From: Bifidobacterium oedipodis
GTDB lineage: Bacteria; Actinomycetota; Actinomycetes; Actinomycetales; Bifidobacteriaceae
Reading direction: 5' to 3'
Length of the DNA stretch: 64,000 nucleotides
Assembly (NCBI RefSeq): GCF_012932425.1
Contig: NZ_JAAIII010000008.1
Span: 62,001-126,000 of the forward strand
The notes under the pieces are model-generated. The model searched no databases, had not been told where the DNA came from, and worked only from the letters and a program-made list of their open reading frames with translations. Made by a program: the position numbers and the translations under genes. Shown here one piece after another: positions 46,409 through 59,525 of this stretch. The first letter of the stretch is position 1; each line of letters starts with the position of its first letter.

Positions 46409-47344
46409 TTATATTTCCTTTCGCGTTTGTCTTCCGGCTTTGAAATCAACGACCAGTTTCATTGGATCGGCTTCCTTGAGCGCCAGCGCGCGGTCAGGCA
46501 ACGCCCAATGCAAGCATTCCGGTCCCAACGCGCTCAGCACGAAGAACATGTCCCTGCGCAGTGTGGGAAATTCCACACGGAGCAGATTCTCCTGATGCCC
46601 GGCCCGGTTCCTCACCTTCCGGATACGACGAAGTCTGCATACCAGTTCCAGACGCAGACGGCGCTGACTGCTATCGGACGGGTTCCCCGGCAGAACGGCC
46701 CGTGGCATACGAGCCTGCTCAACCGCCCAAGCCGCTTCGATGTTCGGGAATGCGGACATCAGGACATCCGCCAACTCGGGATCGCCATCCGCATGTCTGA
46801 GCATGCCGTCCCACGCTCCGAAGCTCAGTTGCGTGAACACGTCGTCGCGGTTGACACGGTCGTCATGCCTCGGATGGGACGAATCCGCCTTCCACTGACG
46901 TTGTTTGCGCAACGCATCCTGCATGGCCTCGGCTAGATGATCCATCCCGTCGCCGTTGACAAGACGCCTTATTCTTCCCAACGGATCCAGGCCATGCACG
47001 TCGATCCAGTCAGCATACCCCGACACGCTCTGCCGTCGAATCCATTCGCACAGTCTCGCATCAATGGCGTTGCGAACCAAAACCTCGACATACGAGACAT
47101 AGCCCATCACGACGGAGGACATCCTCACGTTCCAACGGTAGAGTTCCAACGCCAGGCGGCCCACGTCATCGGGATCGGACAATCCGCTGTTGCCGGAGGC
47201 ATAGTCCAGATATGCCCTGAACCTCGGACCTCCCAGCAACGATTCGGCCAACTCAATATCACGATCCACTTTACACATCCGCCAATCAGTGTTATCCTGA
47301 ATTTGTTTCTTAGGGCCGTCCACTTGTGGGGCGGCCGTTTTCAT
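46409..47344 (-). CDS. Abi_2/HEPN-like protein inside the rml operon
   Basis: 311 aa. LALELYRWNVRMSSVVMGYV, then SYVEVLVRNAID, and RDDVFTQLSFGAWDGML are typical of Abi_2-type proteins. RRIRKVRNRAGHQENLL near residue 246 carries the RNxxxH HEPN nuclease motif. It begins 9 nt after rmlB and ends 4 nt before rmlCD, so it is co-transcribed with them. The ATG at 47344 has GAGGGG 6 nt upstream. An alternative start is 47278. A role in phage defence or RNA control tied to the surface-glycan operon is inference. Confidence 0.72.
   Translation of the reverse strand: MKTAAPQVDGPKKQIQDNTDWRMCKVDRDIELAESLLGGPRFRAYLDYASGNSGLSDPDDVGRLALELYRWNVRMSSVVMGYVSYVEVLVRNAIDARLCEWIRRQSVSGYADWIDVHGLDPLGRIRRLVNGDGMDHLAEAMQDALRKQRQWKADSSHPRHDDRVNRDDVFTQLSFGAWDGMLRHADGDPELADVLMSAFPNIEAAWAVEQARMPRAVLPGNPSDSSQRRLRLELVCRLRRIRKVRNRAGHQENLLRVEFPTLRRDMFFVLSALGPECLHWALPDRALALKEADPMKLVVDFKAGRQTRKEI
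47270..47341 (+). promoter_or_regulatory. Candidate antisense promoter and terminator over the Abi gene start
   Basis: On the plus strand TTTACA (47270-47275), a 17-bp gap and TATCCT (47293-47298) fit a housekeeping promoter. About 15 nt on, GGCCGTCCA-cttg-TGGGGCGGCC (47314-47336) then GTTTTC looks like a short terminator. It would make an RNA of about 35-40 nt antisense to the first codons of the HEPN gene. Confidence 0.35.
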
Positions 47345-47353
47345 ATCCGCCCC

Positions 47354-50784
<3,431 letters not shown>

Positions 50785-50949
50785 GTGAGTTCCTTTCGTC
50801 TCCTCACTCGATCATCGCGCCGCAGGTTCTTTCCATTCCATAACGAAAAGAACCGGCAGCCCGATTCATATTGCAGACATCACCGTATGGTTCCAAGGTC
50901 TCCGCCAGCTATCTTCCAGCTATCGGTTAATGCAACTTTGGGTGAATTG

Positions 50950-51822
50950 TTAGGGTTCTTGCTGTTGATCCCAAGCCTTGAACGCCGCACCCTCGTCTTC
51001 CCATCCTGCCGCTACCGCATTTTGGAGCTCTGTTGCGTCAATGGTGAACAGGTGTTCGCCGGTATATGGGTTGTATCCTCGCAACACGTCTGTGTCGGCT
51101 TCTGACTTCACGTACCAGGCAATGCCCTCAGTAGTCCATCCATGTTCAATGAGATTGTCACGCTCAGCTGCATCTGTTGTGTAATGATGAGAGCCGTCAT
51201 AGCGGTTATACAAGCGGTATACCGGCGAGCCGCTGTCATCTTGAGAAACATAGAATACGATGCCTTCCGGCGTCCAGCCCGCAGCCACCGCGTTCTTGTA
51301 TTCCGTTTCATCGGTGGTAAACAGATGGGATGATCCCCGCGTCATATACGAGTTATAAGCCCTGTATACCGGCACGCGAACTTCAGGCTTTTCAACTTCT
51401 TCAGTAACAGTACCGAACATGGCAGTAAGCACAAGACCCGAGGTCACTACTGTGTTCTCATCGGCCTGAACCTGCACACCCTGAGAATCCGTATAGAACC
51501 ATCCAAGGAATTGTTGCCCCTCTGGTACCTTCAAGCTCTTGGTTTCACGCGCGTATGCCGTGTTATCGCCAAGCTTGCTGCCTTCCACATACATAAACAT
51601 GTTCATTATGTGGGTGCCATCATTACGTTTAAAATAAATTCGGCACTGCGCACCGTTCGCATCACTTACAGCAGCATATGCAGTCCCATTATTATCCTGC
51701 GTCGCATACTCGCTGGCGCTGGCACCGCACACCACCGACAAAGACAGTACCAGCGCACAAATTGAAGACACAATGACAAGCCCGAAGCGCACGCCTCGGG
51801 CCATGGTCGTACCGGAATTCAT
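50950..51822 (-). CDS. Secreted protein with DUF5648-type repeats
   Basis: 290 aa. N-terminal signal (FGLVIVSSICALVLSLSVVC, GASAS). A middle part (LKVPEGQQFLGWFYTDSQGV) is like InlB/Flg_new beta repeats. Three C-terminal repeats (VYRAYNSYMTRGSSHLF, VYRLYNRYDGSHHYTTD, LRGYNPYTGEHLFTID) match those on the neighbouring phosphatase. No enzyme motif. Likely a surface-binding protein; it may be co-regulated with phoA. Confidence 0.75.
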   Translation of the reverse strand: MNSGTTMARGVRFGLVIVSSICALVLSLSVVCGASASEYATQDNNGTAYAAVSDANGAQCRIYFKRNDGTHIMNMFMYVEGSKLGDNTAYARETKSLKVPEGQQFLGWFYTDSQGVQVQADENTVVTSGLVLTAMFGTVTEEVEKPEVRVPVYRAYNSYMTRGSSHLFTTDETEYKNAVAAGWTPEGIVFYVSQDDSGSPVYRLYNRYDGSHHYTTDAAERDNLIEHGWTTEGIAWYVKSEADTDVLRGYNPYTGEHLFTIDATELQNAVAAGWEDEGAAFKAWDQQQEP

Positions 51823-51889
51823 CGTTCAATTCTTCTCTCATTGGAATGCAGGCAGAAAAGGAAAACTTAGCTGCTCACACTATTGCTGA

Positions 51890-53170
51890 TTATTGCTGCT
51901 GACGACGTGCCAGCTGTGTATCCAAAACCTGATATGCCATGGATGACTTGTTGATCAACGCGAAATTATCAAGGCCGTCGGCATCTCTAACGGAGAAGTC
52001 ACAGGCATTGCTCTCATTGGTAAACGCGATCATCTGGGCGGTTTCAGGATTATGTCCATCCCACTCGTGGATGGAGGCGATAAGGCGGAATTCCCCATTG
52101 GTGAACAATCCCATGGGAATTCTGAAATGCACGCTGTGTTTGCCGGGCTCAAACAGGTCGAAGCTATCTCCATAGGGAACGCCACCACGTCTGATGTCGT
52201 TCAACGATATGGCCACATAGAACGGCTTGTTTCCGTGGTAATCATATTCCACGGTAAAATCAAAGCCTTCCGTCAGGCTGCAGATGGGCTCCCCTGTCGG
52301 AACAACATGCAGCACAGGTACGGTTTCGTTCAGGCCAGTGGCATATTCGCCTTCCGGCTGTTCAGTAGGCTCGGACTGCTTTTTCTTAAGATTCTCCAGC
52401 GTATAGCGATCAGCAACATCATTCTTATTGCCGCTGACGATGATTTCACCGTCTTTGATCAGAATGGCTTTGGTGCAGTATTTCTTGACCGCATCCATGG
52501 AGTGGGTTACCAGAATAACCGTTTTGCTGGGATCTTTTTTAATGGCGGCAAAGAAATTATCGCATTTACGTTGGAATGCTTCATCACCTACGGCAAGTAC
52601 CTCGTCCAACACGAGGATATCGCCTTGGGCTTTGATGGCCACCGAGAAAGCCAGACGCACCTGCATACCCGAGGAGTAGTTCTTGAGCTTTTGATCCATA
52701 AAGTCTTCCAGCTCAGCGAACTCCACAATGTCGTCATACATCGCGTCGATTTCAGCGCGGGTGAAGCCCAGCAATGCACCGTTGAGGTACACGTTTTGCC
52801 GCCCCGTCAGCTCAGGATTGAAGCCCACGCCCAGTTCGATGAACGGCACCAGTTTGCCGCGCACATCCACCACACCCTGCTCGGGCTTGTAGATCTGCGA
52901 GATGATTTTCAGCAAGGTGGACTTGCCGGAACCGTTGCGCCCCACGATGCCGAAGAAATCACCCTGACGAACCTCAAAGCTGATATCTTTGAGCACTTTT
53001 TGCTCGGTATATCCTTTAATGCCCTTGGTCCAGTTAAGGAATGCCATCTTCAGACCGGTGGCCTGTTCCGTGGGCAAGCGAAAGGACTTCGCTACATGGT
53101 CGACTTTGAGCACCACCGGTCGCTCGTCGTCGCTGCGGGTATTAGGCACGGTATTTTTCAGCGCAGTCAT
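51890..53170 (-). CDS. wzt: ABC-transporter ATPase Wzt with C-terminal domain
   Basis: 426 aa. ATPase part: GIVGRNGSGKSTLLK (Walker A), NYSSGMQVRLAFSVA (signature), DILVLDEVLAVGDEAF (Walker B) and LVTHSMDAVKKYC. Residues about 285-405 form a beta-rich domain (FDFTVEYDYHGNKPFYVAIS, FRLIASIHEWDGHN) like the carbohydrate-binding domain of E. coli O9a Wzt. It would power export of a finished lipid-linked polysaccharide and recognise its end group. The gene follows wzm directly (1-nt gap). Confidence 0.88.
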   Translation of the reverse strand: MTALKNTVPNTRSDDERPVVLKVDHVAKSFRLPTEQATGLKMAFLNWTKGIKGYTEQKVLKDISFEVRQGDFFGIVGRNGSGKSTLLKIISQIYKPEQGVVDVRGKLVPFIELGVGFNPELTGRQNVYLNGALLGFTRAEIDAMYDDIVEFAELEDFMDQKLKNYSSGMQVRLAFSVAIKAQGDILVLDEVLAVGDEAFQRKCDNFFAAIKKDPSKTVILVTHSMDAVKKYCTKAILIKDGEIIVSGNKNDVADRYTLENLKKKQSEPTEQPEGEYATGLNETVPVLHVVPTGEPICSLTEGFDFTVEYDYHGNKPFYVAISLNDIRRGGVPYGDSFDLFEPGKHSVHFRIPMGLFTNGEFRLIASIHEWDGHNPETAQMIAFTNESNACDFSVRDADGLDNFALINKSSMAYQVLDTQLARRQQQ

Positions 53171-53171
53171 A

Positions 53172-54056
53172 TCAGAGCACCTCCGCGAACTTCTGGCTGT
53201 ACTTGCGGAACAAATGAATGCCCAGCCACAGCACGAGCACGGTGAACAGATAAGGAAGAATATTTAGGCATGGGGAATTCAGCCATTGCCATTCCGCCGG
53301 GACATCCGGCGTATCTATAGCACCACCCAAATCAGCGGTATTAGTCCACACCGTAGGAACATATTCCGGTGACAGCAGATTGTGTCGAATATCCATGATT
53401 GGTTGAGCGATGGGATTCAGCATCATCAGTTTGGCAACAATCGGATAGCTTCTGGCCACCATGGACAGCGGGTAAATGATGGGGATGGAGTAGAACAATG
53501 CCTGCAGCAATACTTCCCAGATCTGTGCGATATCACGGAAATACACGTACAGTGTGGCCAACACCAACGATACGCCCAAAGCCAGGCAATACAGCTGAAT
53601 GATGCTGAATGGCACCAACAGCACACGCCATGTGAAGTGGGCACCAGAAAATGCTCCGAACAGAATAACGACGATAAGGCCAAGCCCAAGGGAAATCAAT
53701 GCTCCGGTATTGGTGGCAGCCACGACGATGTAGTTCGGGAAATGCACTTTGCGCAATAGATCGCCGCGATTGACGATGGAGCTTAATCCCATGGTCGTGG
53801 ATTCGGTGAAAAACGACCACAGGCAGGTGCCGCACAACAGAGAAATCGCAAACGTTGGCGTTCCGTCGGTGAATTTGAGGAATCGCACGAAAATCACGTA
53901 CATGACGCCGAACAGCATCAGCGGCTTGAGCACCGACCACACCATGCCCAAAAATGAACCTTGGTAGCGCAACTGGAAGTCGGTTTTTACCAACTCTTTG
54001 AATACCACCACTGCATAGTGGTATTTCTCTTGGAGGTGTTTCATCAGGTTCTTCAC
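53172..54056 (-). CDS. wzm: ABC-2 polysaccharide export permease Wzm
   Basis: 294 aa with six hydrophobic segments and the ABC-2 pattern near the N terminus (FQLRYQGSFLGMVWSVLKPL, then MLFGVMYVIFVRFL). It forms the membrane channel with Wzt for the undecaprenyl-linked glycan. The start is a GTG at 54056 with AGGA upstream; ATG at 54044 is an alternative. The C terminus ends in a cytoplasmic FRKYSQKFAEVL. The exported glycan is probably rhamnose-containing, given the neighbouring rml genes. Confidence 0.88.
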   Translation of the reverse strand: MKNLMKHLQEKYHYAVVVFKELVKTDFQLRYQGSFLGMVWSVLKPLMLFGVMYVIFVRFLKFTDGTPTFAISLLCGTCLWSFFTESTTMGLSSIVNRGDLLRKVHFPNYIVVAATNTGALISLGLGLIVVILFGAFSGAHFTWRVLLVPFSIIQLYCLALGVSLVLATLYVYFRDIAQIWEVLLQALFYSIPIIYPLSMVARSYPIVAKLMMLNPIAQPIMDIRHNLLSPEYVPTVWTNTADLGGAIDTPDVPAEWQWLNSPCLNILPYLFTVLVLWLGIHLFRKYSQKFAEVL

Positions 54057-54193
54057 AAGCGTCCTATCCTACTCACGCGAAGGCCATTGGAATGCTTCAG
54101 GCTCTTGGCTTCGCAGCATTGTTCATATTCTAAAGCACCGATGCCGGCCGCATGTTCGCGAAACATTGGGAGCATGAGGGCATTGCGCAGGTG

Positions 54194-55090
54194 TTATTTT
54201 CTCACCGTCACACGCACACGATCCTCTACAACCTGGCTGAGGTGCTTGCCATAGTTGGATTTGCCGTATGCCTGTGCCGCGAGCGCAAGGTCAGCCTTGC
54301 TGATCCACCCGTGCTCATAAGCGATTTCTTCCGGCACGGAAATCGGCAGGCTCTGTGAACGCTCGACGGAGCGCACAAACTCCGCGGCTTCATACAACGA
54401 TTCCATGGTTCCGGTGTCTAGCCACGCGTAGCCTCGGCCCAGCGTGGTGACCCGTAGGGATCCATCCTCAAGATACATGCGATTGAGGTCGGTGATTTCG
54501 AGCTCGCCGCGGGCTGACGGGCGTACCTGTTTGGCGAATTCGACAACCCGGGCATCATAAAAATACAGTCCTGTCACCGCATAGTTGGTTTTGGGGTGCT
54601 GAGGTTTTTCCTCAATGGACACCGCTCGGCCTTGCTCATCGAATTCGATAACACCGAACCGTTCCGGATCGTCCACAAAATAGCCGAATACCGTGGATTG
54701 CCCTTGCTCGGCATGCCGAACAGCCTCTTTGAGCTGTTTGGACAGCCCATTCCCGTAGAAGATATTGTCGCCCAGCACTAGCGCACAGGACTCCCCGTCG
54801 ATGAATTCTTCGCCAAGCAGGAATGCTTGGGCGAGACCATCCGGAGATGGCTGGATTTTATACGACAGGTGCACTCCGAACCGGGATCCGTCGCCGAGCA
54901 GTCGCTCGAAATTCGGCAGATCCTGCGGTGTGGAGATGATCAGAATGTCACGGATGCCCGCCAACATCAGGGTTGACAACGGGTAATAAATCATCGGCTT
55001 GTCGTACACCGGCAATAACTGTTTGGATGTTACCGAGGTCAACGGGTACAACCGTGTGCCCGAACCTCCGGCCAGAATGATGCCTTTCAT
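54194..55090 (-). CDS. rmlA: Glucose-1-phosphate thymidylyltransferase
   Basis: 298 aa. [16 protein letters not shown] is the nucleotidyl-binding loop; [30 protein letters not shown] and [13 protein letters not shown] complete the RmlA signature. It makes dTDP-glucose, feeding RmlB and RmlCD in the same locus. The gene is transcribed toward wzm/wzt with a 137-nt gap; it may form one unit with them. Confidence 0.95.
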   Translation of the reverse strand: MKGIILAGGSGTRLYPLTSVTSKQLLPVYDKPMIYYPLSTLMLAGIRDILIISTPQDLPNFERLLGDGSRFGVHLSYKIQPSPDGLAQAFLLGEEFIDGESCALVLGDNIFYGNGLSKQLKEAVRHAEQGQSTVFGYFVDDPERFGVIEFDEQGRAVSIEEKPQHPKTNYAVTGLYFYDARVVEFAKQVRPSARGELEITDLNRMYLEDGSLRVTTLGRGYAWLDTGTMESLYEAAEFVRSVERSQSLPISVPEEIAYEHGWISKADLALAAQAYGKSNYGKHLSQVVEDRVRVTVRK

Positions 55091-55165
55091 GCATGCCTTT
55101 CTACCTCAAACGCTACTGTCTACACTAAAAGGCAATACTACCGTCACATCGAGTAAAGAGGACCG

Positions 55166-56380
55166 ATGCCCGAGCTTTCCGTCATAATCCCCGCATACAA
55201 CAACAGCAGGTATCTGCCGGAATGCGTACACAGCGTAACCAAGCAATCATTTCCCGATGTCGAAGTCATCATCGTGGATGATGCCAGTACCGATGATACT
55301 TACGACGTGGCGCGGCAGCTTGCCGCAAACGATCCGCGAATTACCGCGATACGGCATGACCACAACGCCGGAACTTTGGCTGCACGCCGTACTGGAATGG
55401 AACATTCCTCCGGCGATTTTGTGATGCTCATAGATCAGGATGATGAGCTTGCCGATGAATCATTGCCTGCCCTGATTGCGTTTGCACATAGTCATCCAGC
55501 CGATATCTATCATTTCGGCGTGCGCGTATCTGCCGCAACGCCGGCCGCCCAACAAGCGGCCCCCGGCATGACTGGTTTCCTGACGCCCCAGCCGCGTGAA
55601 TTGCGTGGCGAAGACATTCTTCGCACGCAATTCGCGCAGGAACAAGGTTTCGACTGGCATGTACACCATAAGATGTATCGAGGCGACTTGGCACGTAAGG
55701 CCTATGCCATGAGCGCAAACACCAGGCTGCTGCTATCGGATGATCTCTATATGTGTTTCATTCTCGATTCCTTAGCGGAATGCTATCGTGCGATTCCCGA
55801 TTCCCCTTGGTATATCTATCATTTGGGCCGAGGCGAAACACTTGGACAGCATATGTCCGTTGACTCGCTCAGTGAGCTTGCGCATAGGGACGCCAAGGCG
55901 CTGACGCTAATCAGTGATTTTGTACGTAACAACCACAACACCATACTGCGATCAGACTGGGATGCACGATTAAGCGATGTGCGCGATCGTCTGATAGAAC
56001 ATGCGATGAATGAATGGCAGGATAATCTTGCCGAACCTTTGAAGCATGACGGTTTAAACCATGTGTTGGACTGTTGGCCTGCTGATGCAGTTTGTGGTGA
56101 ACTGTATCGATATACGAGAGATTATGCGTATGCCTATCTGGTCACTTCCGATCGCACCAGCACGAAAGCTCTGAGCGATGCAGACAACGCGAAACGCTAT
56201 CTGGACATGGCGCAATCCATCGAACGAGATCATGCCACAGCCGTCAGCAATTCCGCCAATGAGCGGTATCACGCCATGCGTGCCATTGCATACCAGCACC
56301 TACGCGATTCAGGATTAGATATGCCGCCGTCTCATCGCCCGTCATTCGTGCAGCGTGTGCTCAAACGACTGATTCATTAA
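55166..56380 (+). CDS. Family 2 glycosyltransferase
   Basis: 404 aa. GT-A domain: LSVIIPAYNNSRYLPECVHS, VIIVDDASTDDTYDVA and the metal-binding DQDD in VMLIDQDDELAD. The C-terminal 180 residues are helical and not recognised. There is no TM segment, so it works in the cytoplasm. It precedes, in the same direction, a GT2/DUF4422/GT8 fusion whose first domain it resembles. Confidence 0.85.
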   Translation: MPELSVIIPAYNNSRYLPECVHSVTKQSFPDVEVIIVDDASTDDTYDVARQLAANDPRITAIRHDHNAGTLAARRTGMEHSSGDFVMLIDQDDELADESLPALIAFAHSHPADIYHFGVRVSAATPAAQQAAPGMTGFLTPQPRELRGEDILRTQFAQEQGFDWHVHHKMYRGDLARKAYAMSANTRLLLSDDLYMCFILDSLAECYRAIPDSPWYIYHLGRGETLGQHMSVDSLSELAHRDAKALTLISDFVRNNHNTILRSDWDARLSDVRDRLIEHAMNEWQDNLAEPLKHDGLNHVLDCWPADAVCGELYRYTRDYAYAYLVTSDRTSTKALSDADNAKRYLDMAQSIERDHATAVSNSANERYHAMRAIAYQHLRDSGLDMPPSHRPSFVQRVLKRLIH

Positions 56381-56451
56381 GCAATCATCCCCGTATGCCG
56401 ATGCCGCCGGCGTTGGCTACACTGTTACCCAAACTTGACAAGTGAGGAACC

Positions 56452-59400
56452 ATGCTGAAGATTTCCATCATCATTGCCGCCTATAACGTAGAAACATATA
56501 TCAAGAACTGCCTGGATAGCGTCAGCGCTCAAACATACTCGAATATCGAGGCCATCGTAGTCAATGATGCCAGCACCGACGGTACCGCTGCCATCATCAA
56601 TAAGGCAGCAGATGCCGACCCTCGCATCATTGTGGTGAATCACGAGCAGAACAAGGGACTACATCTTACTCGCAAAACCGGCGTCGAGCATGCCACGGGG
56701 CAATATGCTTTCTTCTTGGACGGCGATGATGATCTTGATCCGCACATGTGCGAACAGCTTGCTAAAAGCATCAACGACGCCCCTACTGACATTCTTCATT
56801 TTGGTCTGACCGTGATCGGTGAAAACGGCATTTTGGATGATGAATGTCAGGCCTTTGAACAGTTCAACAATGCGCCCACTCACGAATCCGCACATGGTGA
56901 CATTGTGCGAGACATCTACCTTGAATCTCGCGGATACCGCGTGGATTGGCGAGTTACCCAGCGCCTATTCCGCACCGCATTGCTCAAACGCGCTTTTAAG
57001 GCCATGACTTCGAATCGTTTGGAACGTGCCGAAGACGGCTACGAATGCCTGGTTATCTCCGCAATGGCTGCATGGTACTCAAGCGCTAAACAATGCCGCG
57101 GATATAGGTATCATTACGGACGCGGCGTAACCGGCACCAATACCATTAGCGCGGCAACTTTTTCAAATTTCTGCCGTCAATTCCAAGCTTGCTTCGATGC
57201 AACCGATTTGTTCGTTGCGGATCATCCCGAGCTTGACTTGGATGGGTGCGCAGCAGGTTTCCGCCATAAGGCAATCGAACTGCTAGGCAACGACTGGAAA
57301 ACTCGCGTCACAGAAACAGACAAGGCAGAGGCAGCCCAAGCCATGTCTACCATCATGGGCAGCGCTGTTACCGCACGCGAAGTCTGGCGCCATGTGCGTG
57401 ATTTGGCTTGGAAACTCATCACTTCCAAGCAGCAGGATGCCAACGATCTTGCCACATTGCGTCAATGGTCGGCAATTGCCGGCACCATTAATGTGACTGA
57501 CGGCAGTGCACAAGAGCTGGTTCGTTACGGACAGACCAAGTCACGTGCCGAAGAATTGCTGTCCGATCTCTCACGTGCCTCGGAGAAGCAGCAGTATGCT
57601 GATCAGCCGATTCGTATATTCGTCACCACCCATAAGAATGTGGACAAGCCGGCGAGCGCCATTCTGCAACCGGTGCAGGTTGGTTTGAAGTCCGGCTCCT
57701 ACCGATTCCCATGGGCGTTCCAGGATGATGAAGGAGATAACATCTCCGCCAAGAATCCCATGTATTGCGAGCTGACCACCCAATATTGGGCTTGGAAGAA
57801 TGTGGATGCGGACTATTACGGTTTCTGCCATTATCGTCGCTATTTTGATTTCTCCGACACTGAGCACGAGGAGAACCCGTATGGCGAGGTCATGGACGAC
57901 TATATCGATGCTGATGCCATCAGGGAGTATGGGCTTGATGATGACACTATGCGCAAAGTCATTGCGGGATGCGACGTTATCACCACGCGTTATGGCGATT
58001 TGACCAAAATCATCGACAAGCACGATTCCCCGAAGGGTGTGTGGTTTGCCGCGGATAAGTTGCATAACGCCGATTTGCGCCGATGCTACGAGATTCTGTG
58101 CCGTATGCATCCGGATTACCGTCAGGATGCTGACGCGTTCTTGGACGGCAATCGCTCGTGTTTCTGCAATATGTTCATTATGCGCAAGCAGATTTTCCAG
58201 GATTATTGTGCGTGGCTGTTCCCCATTCTTGAGGAATTCGAACGTCAGACTGATATGAGTACGTACAGCAAGGAGGCGCTACGCACGCCTGGGCATCTTT
58301 CGGAACGCCTGCTCAACATTTATTTGATGCACCATCAGCGCACTGGTTCGAATTGGCGCACCAAAGAGCTGCAGTGTGTACATTTCACCAATCCCGAGCC
58401 GGAACAGCGTTTGCGCCCGCTATGGGAACATGCGCCGGAGCTCGCTCGCCCTGTGCCGGTGGTGTTTGCGGCCGATGATAATTATGTGCCGCAGCTGGCT
58501 ACAACCATCTATTCGGCCATGAAGAACGCTTCGCGGGATCGTTTCTATGACGTGGTGGTGTTGCAGCGCAATATCACGTGGGACAAGCAGGAGCGCTTGC
58601 GTGATTTCTTCAGCCAGTTCTCGAATATGAGCTTGCGATTCACCGATGTGGATCGCATGATGAGTGGATATACGCTGTCCACCAACAATCCGCATATCAG
58701 CGTCGAGACCTACTACCGCTTCTTGATTCAGGAACTTCTGCCGTTCTATGACAAGGTGTTGTATCTGGATTCCGACATCATCATCAACGGCAATATCGCC
58801 GAACTGTACGATACGGAACTTGGCGATACCCTGCTGGGGGCCGTACGTGACATTGACTTCCTTGGCAACCTCAACGTCAAGGGCGGCAAACGTATGGAGT
58901 ATGCCAAAACGACGCTACGTATGCGCAACCCGTACGATTACTTCCAGGCCGGGGTGCTGGTGCTGAATACCAAGGCCATGCGCGAACGGTACACCATCGA
59001 GCAGTGGCTCAACTATGCTTCTGATCCCGATCTTATTTATAACGATCAGGATGTGCTGAACGCCCATTGCCAAGGCAAGGTCACGTATCTGCCATGGGAG
59101 TGGAATGTGGTGCATGACCTTGATAATCGCGTCGGTCGTATCTTTGCTTTAGCACCCAACGCGCGTTACGAGGAATATCTCGCATCGCGCAGCAATCCGC
59201 GCATCATTCATTATGCCGGCTATATCAAGCCTTGGACCGACCCCGATTGCGACTTCGCATCGATCTACTGGCGTTATGCACGCGAAACACCATTCTATGA
59301 GCGATTATTGAAACGAGTCAGCGCAGCCACTGTCCGTTCCTTTGTGCCACCCGAGCCGAAGGATCAACATCAGCGGGCGATTGGTGACGCGAATCCGTTG

Positions 59401-59490
59401 CGCAAGCTTATTGATCCCATTGCACCATTGGGCAGCAACCGACGTGAATTGTTGAAGTCCGTTGGGCGAATGGTGCGTGGGCGGAAATAA
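56452..59490 (+). CDS. Trimodular glycosyltransferase: GT2, DUF4422, GT8
   Basis: 1012 aa. Residues 1-320: GT2 with ISIIIAAYNVETYIKNCLDS and DGDDDLDP. About 380-670: DUF4422 with ISAKNPMYCELTTQYWAWKN and YYGFCHYRRYFDF. About 680-960: GT8 with VVFAADDNYVPQLATTIYS, LYLDSDIIINGNI and HYAGYIKPWTDP. The last two domains closely match the 628-aa protein at 40547. Two or three sugar transfers in one polypeptide are likely. It is cytoplasmic. No frameshift is seen. Confidence 0.88.
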   Translation: MLKISIIIAAYNVETYIKNCLDSVSAQTYSNIEAIVVNDASTDGTAAIINKAADADPRIIVVNHEQNKGLHLTRKTGVEHATGQYAFFLDGDDDLDPHMCEQLAKSINDAPTDILHFGLTVIGENGILDDECQAFEQFNNAPTHESAHGDIVRDIYLESRGYRVDWRVTQRLFRTALLKRAFKAMTSNRLERAEDGYECLVISAMAAWYSSAKQCRGYRYHYGRGVTGTNTISAATFSNFCRQFQACFDATDLFVADHPELDLDGCAAGFRHKAIELLGNDWKTRVTETDKAEAAQAMSTIMGSAVTAREVWRHVRDLAWKLITSKQQDANDLATLRQWSAIAGTINVTDGSAQELVRYGQTKSRAEELLSDLSRASEKQQYADQPIRIFVTTHKNVDKPASAILQPVQVGLKSGSYRFPWAFQDDEGDNISAKNPMYCELTTQYWAWKNVDADYYGFCHYRRYFDFSDTEHEENPYGEVMDDYIDADAIREYGLDDDTMRKVIAGCDVITTRYGDLTKIIDKHDSPKGVWFAADKLHNADLRRCYEILCRMHPDYRQDADAFLDGNRSCFCNMFIMRKQIFQDYCAWLFPILEEFERQTDMSTYSKEALRTPGHLSERLLNIYLMHHQRTGSNWRTKELQCVHFTNPEPEQRLRPLWEHAPELARPVPVVFAADDNYVPQLATTIYSAMKNASRDRFYDVVVLQRNITWDKQERLRDFFSQFSNMSLRFTDVDRMMSGYTLSTNNPHISVETYYRFLIQELLPFYDKVLYLDSDIIINGNIAELYDTELGDTLLGAVRDIDFLGNLNVKGGKRMEYAKTTLRMRNPYDYFQAGVLVLNTKAMRERYTIEQWLNYASDPDLIYNDQDVLNAHCQGKVTYLPWEWNVVHDLDNRVGRIFALAPNARYEEYLASRSNPRIIHYAGYIKPWTDPDCDFASIYWRYARETPFYERLLKRVSAATVRSFVPPEPKDQHQRAIGDANPLRKLIDPIAPLGSNRRELLKSVGRMVRGRK

Positions 59491-59525
59491 GCCCACGCAC
59501 TCACGCCCTCACGGACATCTCAATC

